From: Guillardia theta CCMP2712
Lineage: Eukaryota > Cryptophyceae > Pyrenomonadales > Geminigeraceae
Direction of reading: 5' to 3'
Assembly (NCBI RefSeq): GCF_000315625.1
Contig: NW_005434610.1
Location: 292,081 to 356,080, forward strand
Length of the DNA: 64,000 nt
Shown: one piece after another, positions 9,992 to 20,837 of the stretch
Layout: every line of letters begins with the position of its first letter
Numbering within the stretch: position 1 is the first letter of the stretch
Notes under the pieces: generated by a model
Database searches by the model: none
What the model saw: only the letters and a program-made list of their open reading frames with translations
Told to the model about the DNA's origin: nothing
Position numbers and translations under genes: made by a program

Positions 9992-12633
9992 ATGGGTCAG
10001 GTTGATTCAAGCAGGTCGGGGGAGTGGGAGGACGAAGACGAGGAGGCTTCGGTGTAGGAGGAGGAGGATCAGAGAGAGAAGGTTATGGAGAGGAGGGAGG
10101 GGGGAGTGAGTAGTGGGCCCGGACGAGAGGACGAGAGCCACGAGAGCTTCTTCAGAGGGATCGGGTGGAGCACTCGCAAGGAAGCAACGGCCTACATCAA
10201 GGGAGTCAACTTTCAGCATGGAGGAAAGAGGGTGCATTGCGATCGGCAAGGGGTAGCCATGTCAGGGAGTCATGGGTATGTGATGCGATGTGGATCGGAG
10301 CGTTGCAGGCAAGCTAGCAGGAGCATCTTGTCTTGCTCGCCCCTCACCTGCATCACCAGGTACAGGATCGTTGTCAGGAGGAGCGCTGCCACCATGTACA
10401 GGACCAGAGCGCCCGCGTCCTTCTGGGTGGACATCCGGTCGAGCTGCCTCGTCCACGAGCGAGGATGTGAAGCTCAAGGTGCCGCTTCCTCCCAGTTCTT
10501 GTCCACCAGCTGCCCGGTTTTCCGCCAGGCTGTCCTTCCAGCTGAAGGCAGTCCGACGGTGAAGCAGCTCAAGGAAGTGCTGAGGGAGACAGCTGGGATA
10601 TCTGCCACCACGAATGCTGTCTACATGGCGAGGAAGAAGGTGGAGAGAAGCTGTAGGAGCAGGTACGAGGCTTCTTTCAGGGCCCTGAGCCCGTGGATCC
10701 GCGACTTCTGCATCAGCAACGCTGGGAGCGGGGGAGATGTGGAGGAGGAGGTGGAGGGGACGTGGAAGGGGACGTTCAAGCGCGCATGTCTTGTCAGCGG
10801 AGCAATGGCCCACATGGTCCGACACTGCGGGCTGAGGGTCCTGGGGCAGGTGAGACTGCTGCGAGTTTTGCTGCTGCTCAGGTTGCTGACCAAGCTCGTC
10901 GCTCGCAGAGTTTCTTCCGGGTCTCGAACAGGTCAGGAACCCCTCATGAGCCTCTAGGGAACCTGACGCTGGGATTGTCGAGGTGGTTCCAAGGGCAGGT
11001 GATGGTTGTGGAGAGCTGGCTCAGTGATGGGTCAAACATCCCCATCGCAGCAGGTGACACCCTTTGTGCCCTTCATGCTCCCATGACGTGGCGCCATGAA
11101 GGGGTTTTTGCGGAACTCCCGGAGGGCGGAGGAGCGGAGACGGAGGAGAACGCGAGGTACCTGTGGGGCCATGTGAAGGGCTCGGAGCTGGGCGACTGGA
11201 TGAGCGAGAGTCGAGGGAAACTCACGGTACTGACGGACCGTCGTTCGGCAACCCTCCCAGCTGTAGAAGAGAGTCTATCGCACGCAGACATCCTCTTTTG
11301 CTGCTCTCGGTTGCTAGAGCGCGTCAACGCTCATTGCAGGAGTACGACCTTATCCCTGCCACCAGCTTCTTTGTGCCCGTTGTGACCGATGGGAGCAGGT
11401 AGGGGAGCGCCAGAGCTGTTCCGAAGTTGTGAGCCTGGACGCGATGGGACGGAAGACTTGTTCTGGAAGGCGCAGGTGATTTGGAAATATTCCTTAATCT
11501 GTTTCACATTCTTTCGCGCGATTTTCATCTCCCTTCCTTCCCCTGTTTGTCTCCCTTTCCTTTCCTCTGCCACCTTCCACTTCATGTTTTCCTTCCCTCT
11601 CCAATTTCCCTATCCCTGTCCACTTGCTCCCCCCCTGCTCCATCAGGCGGCAACCTCATGGAAGGAGTGGGACAGCTGCATGACAGAGCTTGCGGGCAAG
11701 AATGGTGTAGCCCACGAGTTCTTGGAGGAGGTCGACCCAGCGCACTGGGCAAGTGACATAACCTGTTGTCAATGGTTTGTTCTCAACTGTTCTCAGGCAT
11801 CTCACGCTCACCAACGGCCCTCCCGCCATGCAGGAGACGTTGACTTCGTTCGAAGCTATGGGATTAGGTGAGAGTCTGAACCCTCTCAGTGAGTTCCGAC
11901 CGTTAGTCACTCTCGCTATCCCAGCAAGTTGGCTGGCAAGAGTCTGTTCGACCTCGACGTTTCTCCCCTCGACCTCTTCCAACAGCTCACTAGGAGCTGG
12001 TCCAAGATAGTTAGGGAGGAGCTGAAGAGGAAGGATCAGCTGCTCAGCCCTGATTCACCTGCCACCGGGATCAGCCGACTCTTCATAACTCAAGAGGTCA
12101 GCGAGAGGTACGCCAAGAATGTCCGCAGGAGCGCCATGTGCAGGATACGAGCAGGGAGCACGAGCGAGTACGCCATGACGGTGATGGAGGAAGTCAAAGA
12201 CGATCCTGAGGCCAGCGCGAAGCCCCTCCTCCACTCCGTCTCGCTCGTTCACAAGACCTGCAGCCCCTGCGGCTTCTGGCACCAGATGCAACAGCCGTGC
12301 GAGCATGCAATCTGTGCAGCGAGAGCGATGGGATGGGCGGATGGAGGGGAAGCGCAACTCATCCGCAGGCTCTTTGCTCCTCAATGGCTCGCAGACGATT
12401 TCATCCTCGCCGCCTCCTCCTCCAGGTTCAGGGTCGTCATCCCTCGCACTGCGAGCGTCGAGCAGGCAGCGCATGGGCCTCGCCCTCCTCCGTCCCCTTC
12501 CAACGCGTCGAAGCTCGAGACACGACCGACACGAAAGAAACGAAGAGAAGCAGCGAGCGAGCCGAGAGAGCTGCTTGCTTGCCAACCTGGTCAGAGGAAG
12601 AGGCCACGCGTTGCGTCTACCAATGACGAGTGA
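9992..12633 (+). CDS. Mutator-like (MULE/FAR1-type) transposase-derived protein
   Basis: The protein resembles MULE/FAR1-family transposases, which are DDE enzymes also domesticated as transcription factors in plants. Exon 1 (9992-10051) is acidic, reading MGQVDSSRSGEWEDEDEEAS. A FAR1-like zinc-binding stretch follows (STRKEATAYIKG, later MRCGSERC), then QLKEVLRETAGISATTNAVY. A 64-bp intron near 10851-10914 leads to the catalytic region: VESWLSDGSNIPIA and KLTVLTDRRSATLPAVEE, where the Asp of TDR matches the second catalytic residue. Further exons give WKEWDSCMTELAGKNG, FVRSYGI and KLAGKSLFDLDVSPLDLFQ. A SWIM-like zinc motif reads CSPCGFWHQMQQPCEHAIC near 12261-12317. The C-terminus is basic. 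Multiple introns and a TATA box suggest an old or domesticated copy. I found no terminal inverted repeats. Confidence 0.68.
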
Positions 12634-12862
12634 GTCTACGTCTCCGACAATGGACTGGGATAGATGTATATGTAGATGCTGAGAGGTTTGTAAGTGAGGT
12701 CAACTTGTCTAATAGTGAACGTCAAGCCAGTGAGCTTGCCTTCTATTCCTGTACGAAGTACCACGCTAGGTAGACACGATGGGAAGGAATCGTAAGGGTA
12801 AGTACAAACAATTTCTATTCAACAGCGCTACACTACATCTACTTTACAATAAAAAATGCTTC
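12634..12862. other. Convergent 3' intergenic region
   Basis: This gap of about 230 bp lies between the stop of the transposase-like gene and the stop of glutamate-cysteine ligase. It probably holds both polyadenylation regions; an AATAAAAAATG stretch near 12847 may serve the plus gene. No gene is seen. Confidence 0.5.
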
Positions 12863-15397
12863 TCACACAGCACAGGTGCAACCTAAACAGACGCACTGCT
12901 GGCCAAACCCTGCACATCTCGCCGCATGTCCCGATTGGAGGTCACAGTTTGAAGTAAAATATCCAGTGTTCCCTCCCCAAACGGAGCCCAACGACTCTGT
13001 CGCTTCCCCCGAGCCTTCAGTGCCCTCGTCCCACAACCGTTGAATGGATCGCGGAGAGAGGGGCGACTGAAACATGTTTGATGACTCACTTTCTCCCGCC
13101 CCCACCATGTCCTTGGTAGCTGGTTCGTTCGATTCGGACTCATCTGGAAGCCCTCGGTGTACCCAAGTCAGTGCATCGCCAGTCAAGCATGACTCCGCAA
13201 CCATCGGTGCTAGCTTTCCGTACAGCTTGTCGTTCGCTTGCCCCTCAGCAATCGCTTTGCACTTGATGAGCAGGTCATAGCAGATCTCCTCAGACACAAC
13301 GCTGTCGAACTTGTACGCTTCATGGGAGAGCACTTCCTGCCTCAGCCATTCGGCCGTGGTTGGGATCTTGCCGCTGGCCCTGAGGGAGATGAAGTCCAAG
13401 TACAGTTCGATACGTGAGAGAGTTTCCTTGGTTCCAGGCCTTTCGTTCACGTAGTCACGAACGAGGCCGACAAGGCCCTTCATCCCCAGAGTCGAATCGC
13501 CGTTAACAATTTGATCCATGGTGAATTCCTTCACGCAAGGGCGCGAGTCAAGCTTCTCGTCCCTATAAGCAAGATTAGTGGCTGGTAGGATCCAGACTAA
13601 GAATACACGTACCTAAGGTGACAATCCACACACTGTCTGAAATAAAACTTCTGGTTCTCAACCGCATTCCTCTTATGAGCACGATCCATGTTCTCATCGA
13701 CTTTAGAGATTGGCATGTACAGATCCAGCTTCTTTGCAGCTGTAACAAGATGATAAGTTTCCCATCTGCTTCAGCCTAGAATATCTCACCGATTGTTTGC
13801 GCAAGGAGGATCATAAAGCTCGAGAAAGCGGCATTCTCAAAATCCGTTAAGCCCAGCTCCATGGTTCGGAATTCCACACGCCATTGGATCCTGCTTTGGG
13901 GTAAGCAAACTCAACCACAGACTGCGGTAATCTCACCCATGCGGGTTTGTCAAAGGAGGAGGCTTGAATCGCACGGAATTCCAGTTGGTGCTCCAGAGAT
14001 TCTCCATGTGGTCTGTTTGAGTCTCGTTGTTGACGGAGAGTTTGTCTTCAAAGATGACCAACGGGTCCCTTACGAACAGGTGAGCAACGTGCCTAGCCAT
14101 CTGGAGCAAACTTTCAGCATCGAGAAGAGGATTCAGAGCAGGAACACATACCCGGGAATCAATTCCTTGCGAGAGGAGATCTTCATAAGAGGTTTCGTCC
14201 ATGGGAATCGCAACGTCGTTGAAGTGCTCCCGGTTCATGTCCGACTCAGAGATGTAGCAATCAATCGTGGAGTAACGTGACTTGGGAAGCACTTTGTTCT
14301 CCGAGGATTCTTTTGGTCCTCTTTCTTCGCGGGGACGATCATCTACAGATGCCGAGATGATATTCCACCTATCATGACACATCAGACAACAACAAAGAGC
14401 GTCATGCCATTCACTTCACCTTGCATCAATGTCGGCCAAAATTCCTTTCCAGATGGGACTTGCTGCGGTCATAGCCAACATGATAGGTCCAAGAACCGCT
14501 AGCTGGTCGTAAAGCAATCGGGCCTGAGAGACATCCGCGGATTGGAAAGTAACCTGCAGGCATCCTGCCCCCATACCGAACGCCATGGCATCCATGTAAA
14601 TAGAGTTGTCCCCAAGCTGTGCAAGGATCTCATTGCCTCCCTCGTTATCAAGAATCTTCTTGGCTTGTGTTTCCATCGTTGACGCAGTATTCTTGTCCTG
14701 GAACGCAGGGACTGATATCAGGACCTTCTCTCCTCTGCGCTCCCTAATGTTCCTCGTGAGAGTTGGAAACCTCGGATGAGGCTGAATGGAAGCATCAGGA
14801 ATGTACATCGACTTGGAAACTTCTCCATTGGGATCTGGTTTCACGTCCTCCACTGTGAACGATTCGCATCCCAACCTCGGGAAGACGGGGAGGGTAAACA
14901 CTTCTTGACCGTCGGTGAGCACGCTCAACAAAAGCTTCCTCCTGTTGGCCATGTTGTCCTGTACCCGCACGATCCCATCCAACGTTCCGTCATATGGAGC
15001 AGCTGGAGTTGCTTCAATCATCCAGTTTGCATACTCGGGATGCCAGATAGCCAGCTTTTCCTTGGCCATTACCTCTCCCTCGGAGTCATCCAGCGCCTCC
15101 TCGGAGATCGATTCCAGCTTCGCAATGACTTCTGGAGCAGAGAATGGCAATCTCGCACGCTTCTCGGTCTCTTCCATCTGGCAAACAAAAAATTCGACCT
15201 AAAAGAAGCATCGTTAGCGGAAACCTGGACGAACAACAAATCCACACCTCATCACCCCAAAGGAAGGGTGCATTGCTGTTATCCTTATACTTGTTGTAAG
15301 AGTTCACGAATTGGATTATTCCGTGTTGACGGATGTACTCAGCTTTCGATTTAGTGCTGCTCCAGGATAAGGGTTGTCCGACTGTCAAGAGACCCAT
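12863..15397 (-). CDS. GCLC: Glutamate-cysteine ligase catalytic subunit
   Basis: This enzyme joins glutamate and cysteine with ATP, the first and limiting step of glutathione synthesis in the cytosol. Exon 1 (15248-15397) starts MGLLTVGQPLSW and ends FLWGDE, matching the animal GCLC N-terminus, and splices over 49 bp to VEFFVCQMEE. The large second exon (about 14416-15198) carries IWHPEYANWMIEATP, FPRLGCESFTVEDV and MDAMAFGMGAGCLQVTFQ, then PIWKGILADIDAR. The next exons give RWNIISASVDDRP, YISESDMNREHFND and IFEDKLSVNNETQTDHMEN. After an intron come WRVEFRTMELGLTDFEN and the C-terminal exon from about 13534. The order and length fit the eukaryotic GCS2 family. The tail after about residue 600 is low-complexity and ends CLGCTCAV. 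Confidence 0.95.
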
Positions 15398-17195
15398 GAT
15401 GGGATACGTGAAAACTCAAGTAGTCCGAGCGAAAGAGATGAGCGAGAAAGCGAGGAAAGCGAGGAGGAGAGGAAATGAAGAGTGAGCTATTGAATAGAAA
15501 ATAGATTTAAGGAGGGAAAGAACAGAGAGGAGAGGAGAGGAGGACGAGGAGAGGTGTCCGCAACGAAAGGAGGGAGGGAGGGAGCAGGAGCCTGGTTTGG
15601 CAGGCGAAAGACTTATACCCGCGTACAGTCGGGGGATGATGTGAAGGGGGTGGGGGGTGGAGGCTTGCATGAAAGTACACGGTGGGGTAAATGATTGCAG
15701 TTATTTGTAGGGTAGGGTGGTCTCTTAATGGATACTCCGGTACTTTTACGTTGAAATGCTGGTCTTAAAGAGGGTGGGGTGAAAGGTCAATCGGATACAA
15801 AATCAGAACTTGTGTGGGTAGGGGTACGGATGATAGGGGTGCTGGAGGGTAAGGGTTGTAAAATGATCGGGACAGGTAGGTAGTGTATTACTTGGGTAGG
15901 GTAGTAGAAGGTCTTCATTTCGTGATCCAAAAGCAACCAAAGTAGCAGCATGCCTGAGGGTAGGGTACAAACGAAGGGTGAACATACAAAAGAAGGGGTA
16001 GTTTCCGGAGCCAATAGGCTGTCGAGGAGGGGTAGCAATTGCGATGGGCTGGGTACAATTTGACCAGGGAGTCTGTAAAGGGGGTAGTGGTGGCTAAGGA
16101 TTTTGAGTTTCATCAGCACCGAAGATTGCGATGAGCAAATGAAGGGGTGGGGTGTTGGATGTTTGTTGGGACCGGGTATACTTGAAGGCTTCAAGGGGGG
16201 TTCTAAAAGTAAAACTTCAGACCCATGGGATGCTTGCTGGGGAAAGAAGGGGTAGACCGTTCTGTACCTTTTAACACGTGTGGGGGGAGCAGTTTAATAA
16301 TATGTGGGGTAGGGGGTGGCAATTATTTGAGTTAAGTCTTGAAAATATTGGGAATATTTTCATAATCTATGATCAAATTCACCTGATTTTCAAGTTGGAT
16401 GTTTCCAGGTTCCAACGGGGGTGGAGGGTCATCTGAAAGGATAGGATTCGCGGGGGTCCCACACGTGACCTTCAACTAGCCCTATCTGTAAAGTACCTCG
16501 GGTAGGGTACTTCAAACGAGGTATCCGGGGGTAGGGGTGTAAATATAAAACATTGTTCTAGAGTCCCGTGCTGATGTAAAGAGGTCGCATTGGGGGGTCC
16601 TGACTGCTCTGTGACTCTAAATTTAGATACTTTTTTGGCTCTCGAGAGGGAGCTGACAAACCGTGATGTGGGGAATCACACAAATTTTAAAACTTTAAAA
16701 GTTCACTTTACCACACTCTCCCACGATCACGGACCGCAACAATCATCGCCCATCACTACCCCTTGATTCCTCTCAGTCAACGATCATCCTGAATGGTTCC
16801 ATATTATAACGGTTTGTGCAAATTTGAGATACTTTCCCGAATTGTCACGGTGAATTGTTGAAATGATAAGTGAATAATTCCAACAGTTCATGAAATTAGG
16901 GTAACGGATTTCACAATCTAAGCATGGCAGGTACGACAGAAAGGGATGGTTGAGGATGCGAAGGGTGGGGTAGCTCTCTCATGCAGAGAACCTGGAAGAT
17001 ATGTTGTTTATTGGCATGCAAATGTGTTCTTTCTATGTGAACTCCCTTCAGTCCATCTTCCTCTTTGTAATACTGAGCCTTACCATCAGATCAGAGTCCA
17101 AGTAATGCACCATCGAACGATCTTCATCCTCCTACAAATGAGGTGGTTGATATTTTACTTACAACGCTTCTACACTAAAAGTTTGTCACGACCAG
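15398..17195. other. G-rich intergenic region
   Basis: This 1.8-kb gap lies upstream of GCLC. From about 15590 to 16560 the plus strand carries dozens of GGGG and GGGTAGGG-like clusters, while 16590-16930 is AT-rich. I found no convincing coding exon or structural RNA. The GGGGTGGGTAC-type words recur near 30320 and, inverted, in the tandem repeat at 37.8-38.1 kb. Confidence 0.5.
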
Positions 17196-17348
17196 GAAAC
17201 GAAGCCGCCTTCCAAGAAGAAGAGTGGGAGGGAAATATGGGAGGAATCCCAGAGACTAGAGGCGCAAGCAGCGCCTGTGCTGACCATGGGCAAGAAACCC
17301 ATGTGCTCTGTGGGAGGATGCGGCTACTTTTCAGACGACGACAAATGA
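17196..17348 (+). CDS. Terminal exon of an unidentified gene (5' part not resolved)
   Basis: The acceptor gtcacgaccag precedes 50 codons that read clearly as protein: SKKKSGREIWEESQRLEAQA, then KKPMCSVGGCGYFSDDDK and a stop at 17348. The two cysteines in CSVGGC may bind metal. The stop lies 35 bp from the HDAC stop on the other strand. I could not place the upstream exons; an ATGGCAG followed by a donor at about 16924 is one candidate start, but its phase does not fit. No family is recognised. Confidence 0.4.
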   Translation, partial: ETKPPSKKKSGREIWEESQRLEAQAAPVLTMGKKPMCSVGGCGYFSDDDK

Positions 17349-17383
17349 CGCCGTCTGCTGGAAGCTTCGGGCCATGCTATGGT

Positions 17384-20244
17384 TCATTCTGGGGCACGAG
17401 TAGATGCAGCGGATAGCGCCTTGACATGTGCAGCAACGCTGGGAGAGGGATTATCATGCAGCCTCCTCCTCGCTCTCGTTCACACACCTGGTGGCCAGGG
17501 CCCCTGGCAGAGGGCTAACTGCAGATGCCATCACAGCGGAAGCTCGCCTCCGACTGTTACGTGGTGGGAGGGGAGCGGGCCTCTCCTGTAAACGAGTTCA
17601 CAGGATGGAGCAGGAGAGCACTGGGACGGTATCACCACGTGGTAACCTCCTTCAAGAACCGAGACAAGCCGCCCGCTAGCACATCGCGCTGCCACTTTGC
17701 AGAGCTCTTCAGTGATCCAGGTGTAGTCTGCACGACGAGGACCCGTCAGACACCTCTGGCATGATTCAGTCTCTGCATAATGGTGCTCACCTTCTTCAGT
17801 CAGATGGGACATCCCAGAGTTTCCCTGTGCAAGGGTAAGCGTGCTCACCTTCTTCAGTCAGATGGGACATCCCAGAGTTTCCCTGTGCAAGGGTAAGCGT
17901 GTCAAGTCCCGTCAGGAGATCAGGAGAGGGATGCCTTGACGTCCTCCCAGTGACCATCGAAACCGGCCGAGACCATGACCAACTCCGGCGCGAACTGAGA
18001 TAAAAGTTTCACAGCCGACAAGGCAGCGGAGGGGGGGGGCACCTGGACTAGCTGGGGGATCAGCTTCTCTGTGATGAGGGTGCGGAACTGGTGAGAGCTC
18101 TCCTCCTGCTGAGCTTTAGGGCCCTCGAAGCCGCAGGGTCAGCAGACCTTGCTCGAGGTCTTCTTGAGCGGAATGTTGACGATGTTGGGATAGCTATCGT
18201 CCTGTATGCAAACTCGTCACGCTGCTTGTATCCTTCCTCGCTGAGATTTTCACCTGACAGCCTCCGCTAGTATACAGCTCAAAGCTCGGGTTCGAGCCCA
18301 TGAAGTAGTCATGGCTAGCAGAAGATTAAAGTCAGCACACTCCACACGATTCCTAGTCGTGTACTCACCTTGCCATACGAGGATAAAAATTTTCCGCGCA
18401 GAGATGTATGGAACAGAAGAACTGAGGGTCATTCAGTTGTCAGTAGTCAAACGTGAAGCAAGGAGCAATCATCGGATGCTTACCACGTTATCTGAGTCGC
18501 TATCGTCCAGCCATGGCTGAATACAAAGGTTAGGGAAGATGCTGCAAGCAGAAAGCAGTTGTGACGTCACCTTGTAGGATGGAAGGTCAATCTTCGACAT
18601 AGGTCCGATCCTCTGGGCTGAAAGCAGGCGCAGGGATCACCAGGCAAGCGATCAAGGCAGAGAGACGATACAAAGGACTTGTGGCTTCAGCGATCTGATG
18701 ATGGCGGCTGTGCCATCTCCGTTATGAATGTCAAAGTCGATGATCGCGATCTTCTTGATCTGATCCCTGTGTATTCCTCTCACTTCGACCCCTCCAAGAT
18801 ACTGTTGCAGCCCCACCTGTAGTTGTATTTGGCGTACGCTGCACCGATTGCGATTGAGTTCATAAGGCAGAAGCCCTGAGAAAGAGAAGGTCTGCCGTCC
18901 GGCGTGTATACCAGACCGCGTGGACCCGCGTGATGCCCAGGGGGTCGTGCTGCTCGTGGCAGGAAAGGGCCCAACCATAGTGTAAAGGAAGAGGAGGAGG
19001 AGGAGAGGTGGGTGGCGGGGGGGGAAGAGGAAGAAGAGGAGGAGAGGAGGAGAGGAGGAGGGGTGGAAGGGAGGAGGAGGAGGAGGAGGAGTGAGAAGGT
19101 CTCAACATGAAACAGGAATCATTCACCTGCAACGAATGCATTCTTGCAATGTCCCTGCATCACCCTGTCGATGGCCTTGCAAACAGCCCCGGCTGAACAT
19201 CGCATCACAAGGAGTGTATACGACTACACGTGAGTCATACACACCTGCCATGGCTGCAACCTGATACGACTGCTGAGAGAAGGAGGTGTCCGAAGGATGT
19301 CCCGGGGGCTCAAGGGTCCTGCTGAGAAGGTCTCGGTCCTTGTGGGCGTTCGCTTCGCCTTTCAAAGCGCAAAGTTTGCGGAGTTGGCAGATGTATTCCC
19401 ATTCATGTACTCGCAGAATGTCGGAGATGGAAGCTTCCTGTACGTGCTCCTCAAAGTGAATCTCGTCCGCGTCTTCACTGCCAGTCCGAAGAACTCCCTT
19501 CTGTCCCATGAGACTCTCCACCCGCTCGGGACACTCTTGGCACCCCTTAGCAGTTTGATGCTTGTAGAAAACTTGATCGAAAACAATCAGAGTGGCTTTT
19601 CCACCAGAATCATTGACATTCTGCTCAGTCTTGACCTTGATGTCATCATCAACCTTAAGCCTCTGATGGCTCGACTCTTCCTCACACAGTTGTGCTGTTG
19701 CCTGCTCAGTTGGTCTGCACAACGATCCTTGATGAAAATCGTTGTCGAGCTCTTTGCTGATGCACAATGTGTTTTCTTCACTAATTGCATTGAGAAATTG
19801 TTTTGTGACATCTCTTCCTCTGTAGAAATCTTCGTCCTCTCGTGCCAACTGACCTTGATGGTTGACTTCAATTTCATCTTGCACGTTTGTCGCGGGAACA
19901 ATTGCCGGCTCGTCGGGAGGAAACAAACAGTTGACATTAATCTTGTTCTGACTATCTTGAACAGGACTTTGATAGTTCTCATCCAAGAATACAAGGCTGT
20001 CAGAGCTCACATCTTGCGGGGACTTAGAGTTGGCGAGCTTTGGTATGACTATCCCATTCATCACTCTGAGGGGTTCTCTTTCATCTGACGACCCTGTACA
20101 TGTTCATCATAAAAGAAATCATGGTAGTTTGATGAGTCAATGATGCGACGCACCTTTCTCATGCTTCGTCCCCTCATCGTCGTTCTCGACTCGCATGCTT
20201 CCAAAGAACTCACTGATCGAATCTATGCTCCAACCTTTCGGCAT
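17384..20244 (-). CDS. Class II histone deacetylase
   Basis: This is a zinc-dependent lysine deacetylase that removes acetyl groups from histones or other proteins. The proposed ATG at 20244 (MPKGWSIDSISEFFGSMRVE) starts an acidic N-terminal extension of about 190 residues. The catalytic domain begins at TLIVFDQVFYKH. It continues with CPERVESLM, SQQSYQVAAMAAGAVCKAID, the active-site RPPGHHA, GFCLMNSIAIGAAYA, IIDFDIHNGDG (zinc ligands Asp and His), FFCSIHLCAENFYPR, NIVNIPLKKTSSK, VMVSAGFDGH (third zinc ligand), LTEEDYTWITEEL and VSVLEGGYH. It ends VAAHVKALSAASTRAPE. About twelve short introns give consistent phase. The exon encoding most of NSGMSHLTEE is tandemly duplicated at 17783-17898, and only one copy can be used in frame. 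The domain order fits the class II/HDAC6-10 type better than class I. Confidence 0.9.
17783..17898 (-). repeat. Perfect 58-bp tandem duplication spanning an HDAC microexon and its splice sites
   Basis: Positions 17783-17840 and 17841-17898 appear identical. On the minus strand each unit holds an acceptor (cttgcacag), a 34-nt exon (17849-17882 and 17791-17824) and a donor (gtgag). The two exons are separated by only 24 nt. Confidence 0.92.
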
Positions 20245-20404
20245 TCTGTTGAGAGCGATCAAGCTAGAGAGATATCAGATTGTCCTGTCAAACAAATCTC
20301 GTTAGAAGTCACTTCCACTCCTCCCCTTCACCTCCTACACCCTCCTTGAACGCACCTCGCACCCGCGGCACCGTTCCCTTGCGCTGTGCGAGGAAAGGCG
20401 TGTA

Positions 20405-20758
20405 GGAATCAAATTCAAAACGGTTCACAGCTTTTACTGAATTGCTCGGGCCCGGCGCACCGAATTGCTCGGGCCCGGCGCCGCACCGGCCCGGCGGGCC
20501 CCGGCGCCGCGGGCCTCGGACGGTGACGAGAGTTTCACTCAGGCCAACTTCCAGACTCAGACCAGCGACGGTTTCCTCCATCTGGGACAGGCCAACTCTT
20601 TCAGTGAAATAGTAGAATTTGAAGTTGAAACAGAAGTGTATGAGGGGAAAGAGTCACATCAAGATTTTCTCAGGTCCTCATTAGACTTCGAGCAGTCCAA
20701 ACCACAAATAAGTTCCGAGGCAGTAGAAGTTCACGATCGGACTATCGCATGTTAGCTT
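20405..20758 (+). other. GC-rich island followed by an open frame of uncertain status
   Basis: From about 20440 to 20530 the sequence is extremely GC-rich. It contains two copies of GAATTGCTCGGGCCCGGCGC about 20 bp apart. From about 20520 a frame reads on to a stop at 20758 with protein-like composition (SDGFLHLGQANSFSEIVEFE, VYEGKESHQDFLRSSLDFEQ), but it has no ATG. It may be a terminal exon of a plus-strand gene, or noncoding DNA near the HDAC start. Confidence 0.3.
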
Positions 20759-20837
20759 GCCTTTATCAAGTAGAATTGACGGTTTCAATAAACTCTCAGT
20801 AAACTTGAAGCACCCTAAAGATCCCGCTTCAACTGGG

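Noticed and set aside
10262-10825. Minus-strand 187-codon ORF opposite the transposase gene
   Set aside because: It is antisense to the FAR1/MULE-like frame, which continues across introns with conserved motifs.
16946-17416. 156-codon plus-strand ORF overlapping the small terminal exon
   Set aside because: The alternative frame from 17196 reads much more like protein and ends at a stop next to the HDAC gene; this ORF's start region is noncoding-like.
18280-18310. GGTTCGAGCCC, resembling a tRNA T-loop
   Set aside because: No acceptor or anticodon stems surround it; it lies inside an HDAC exon.
19297-20088. Plus-strand 263-codon ORF opposite the HDAC N-terminal exon
   Set aside because: The minus strand is in phase with a clear histone deacetylase domain, and the plus frame has no family signal or splice support.
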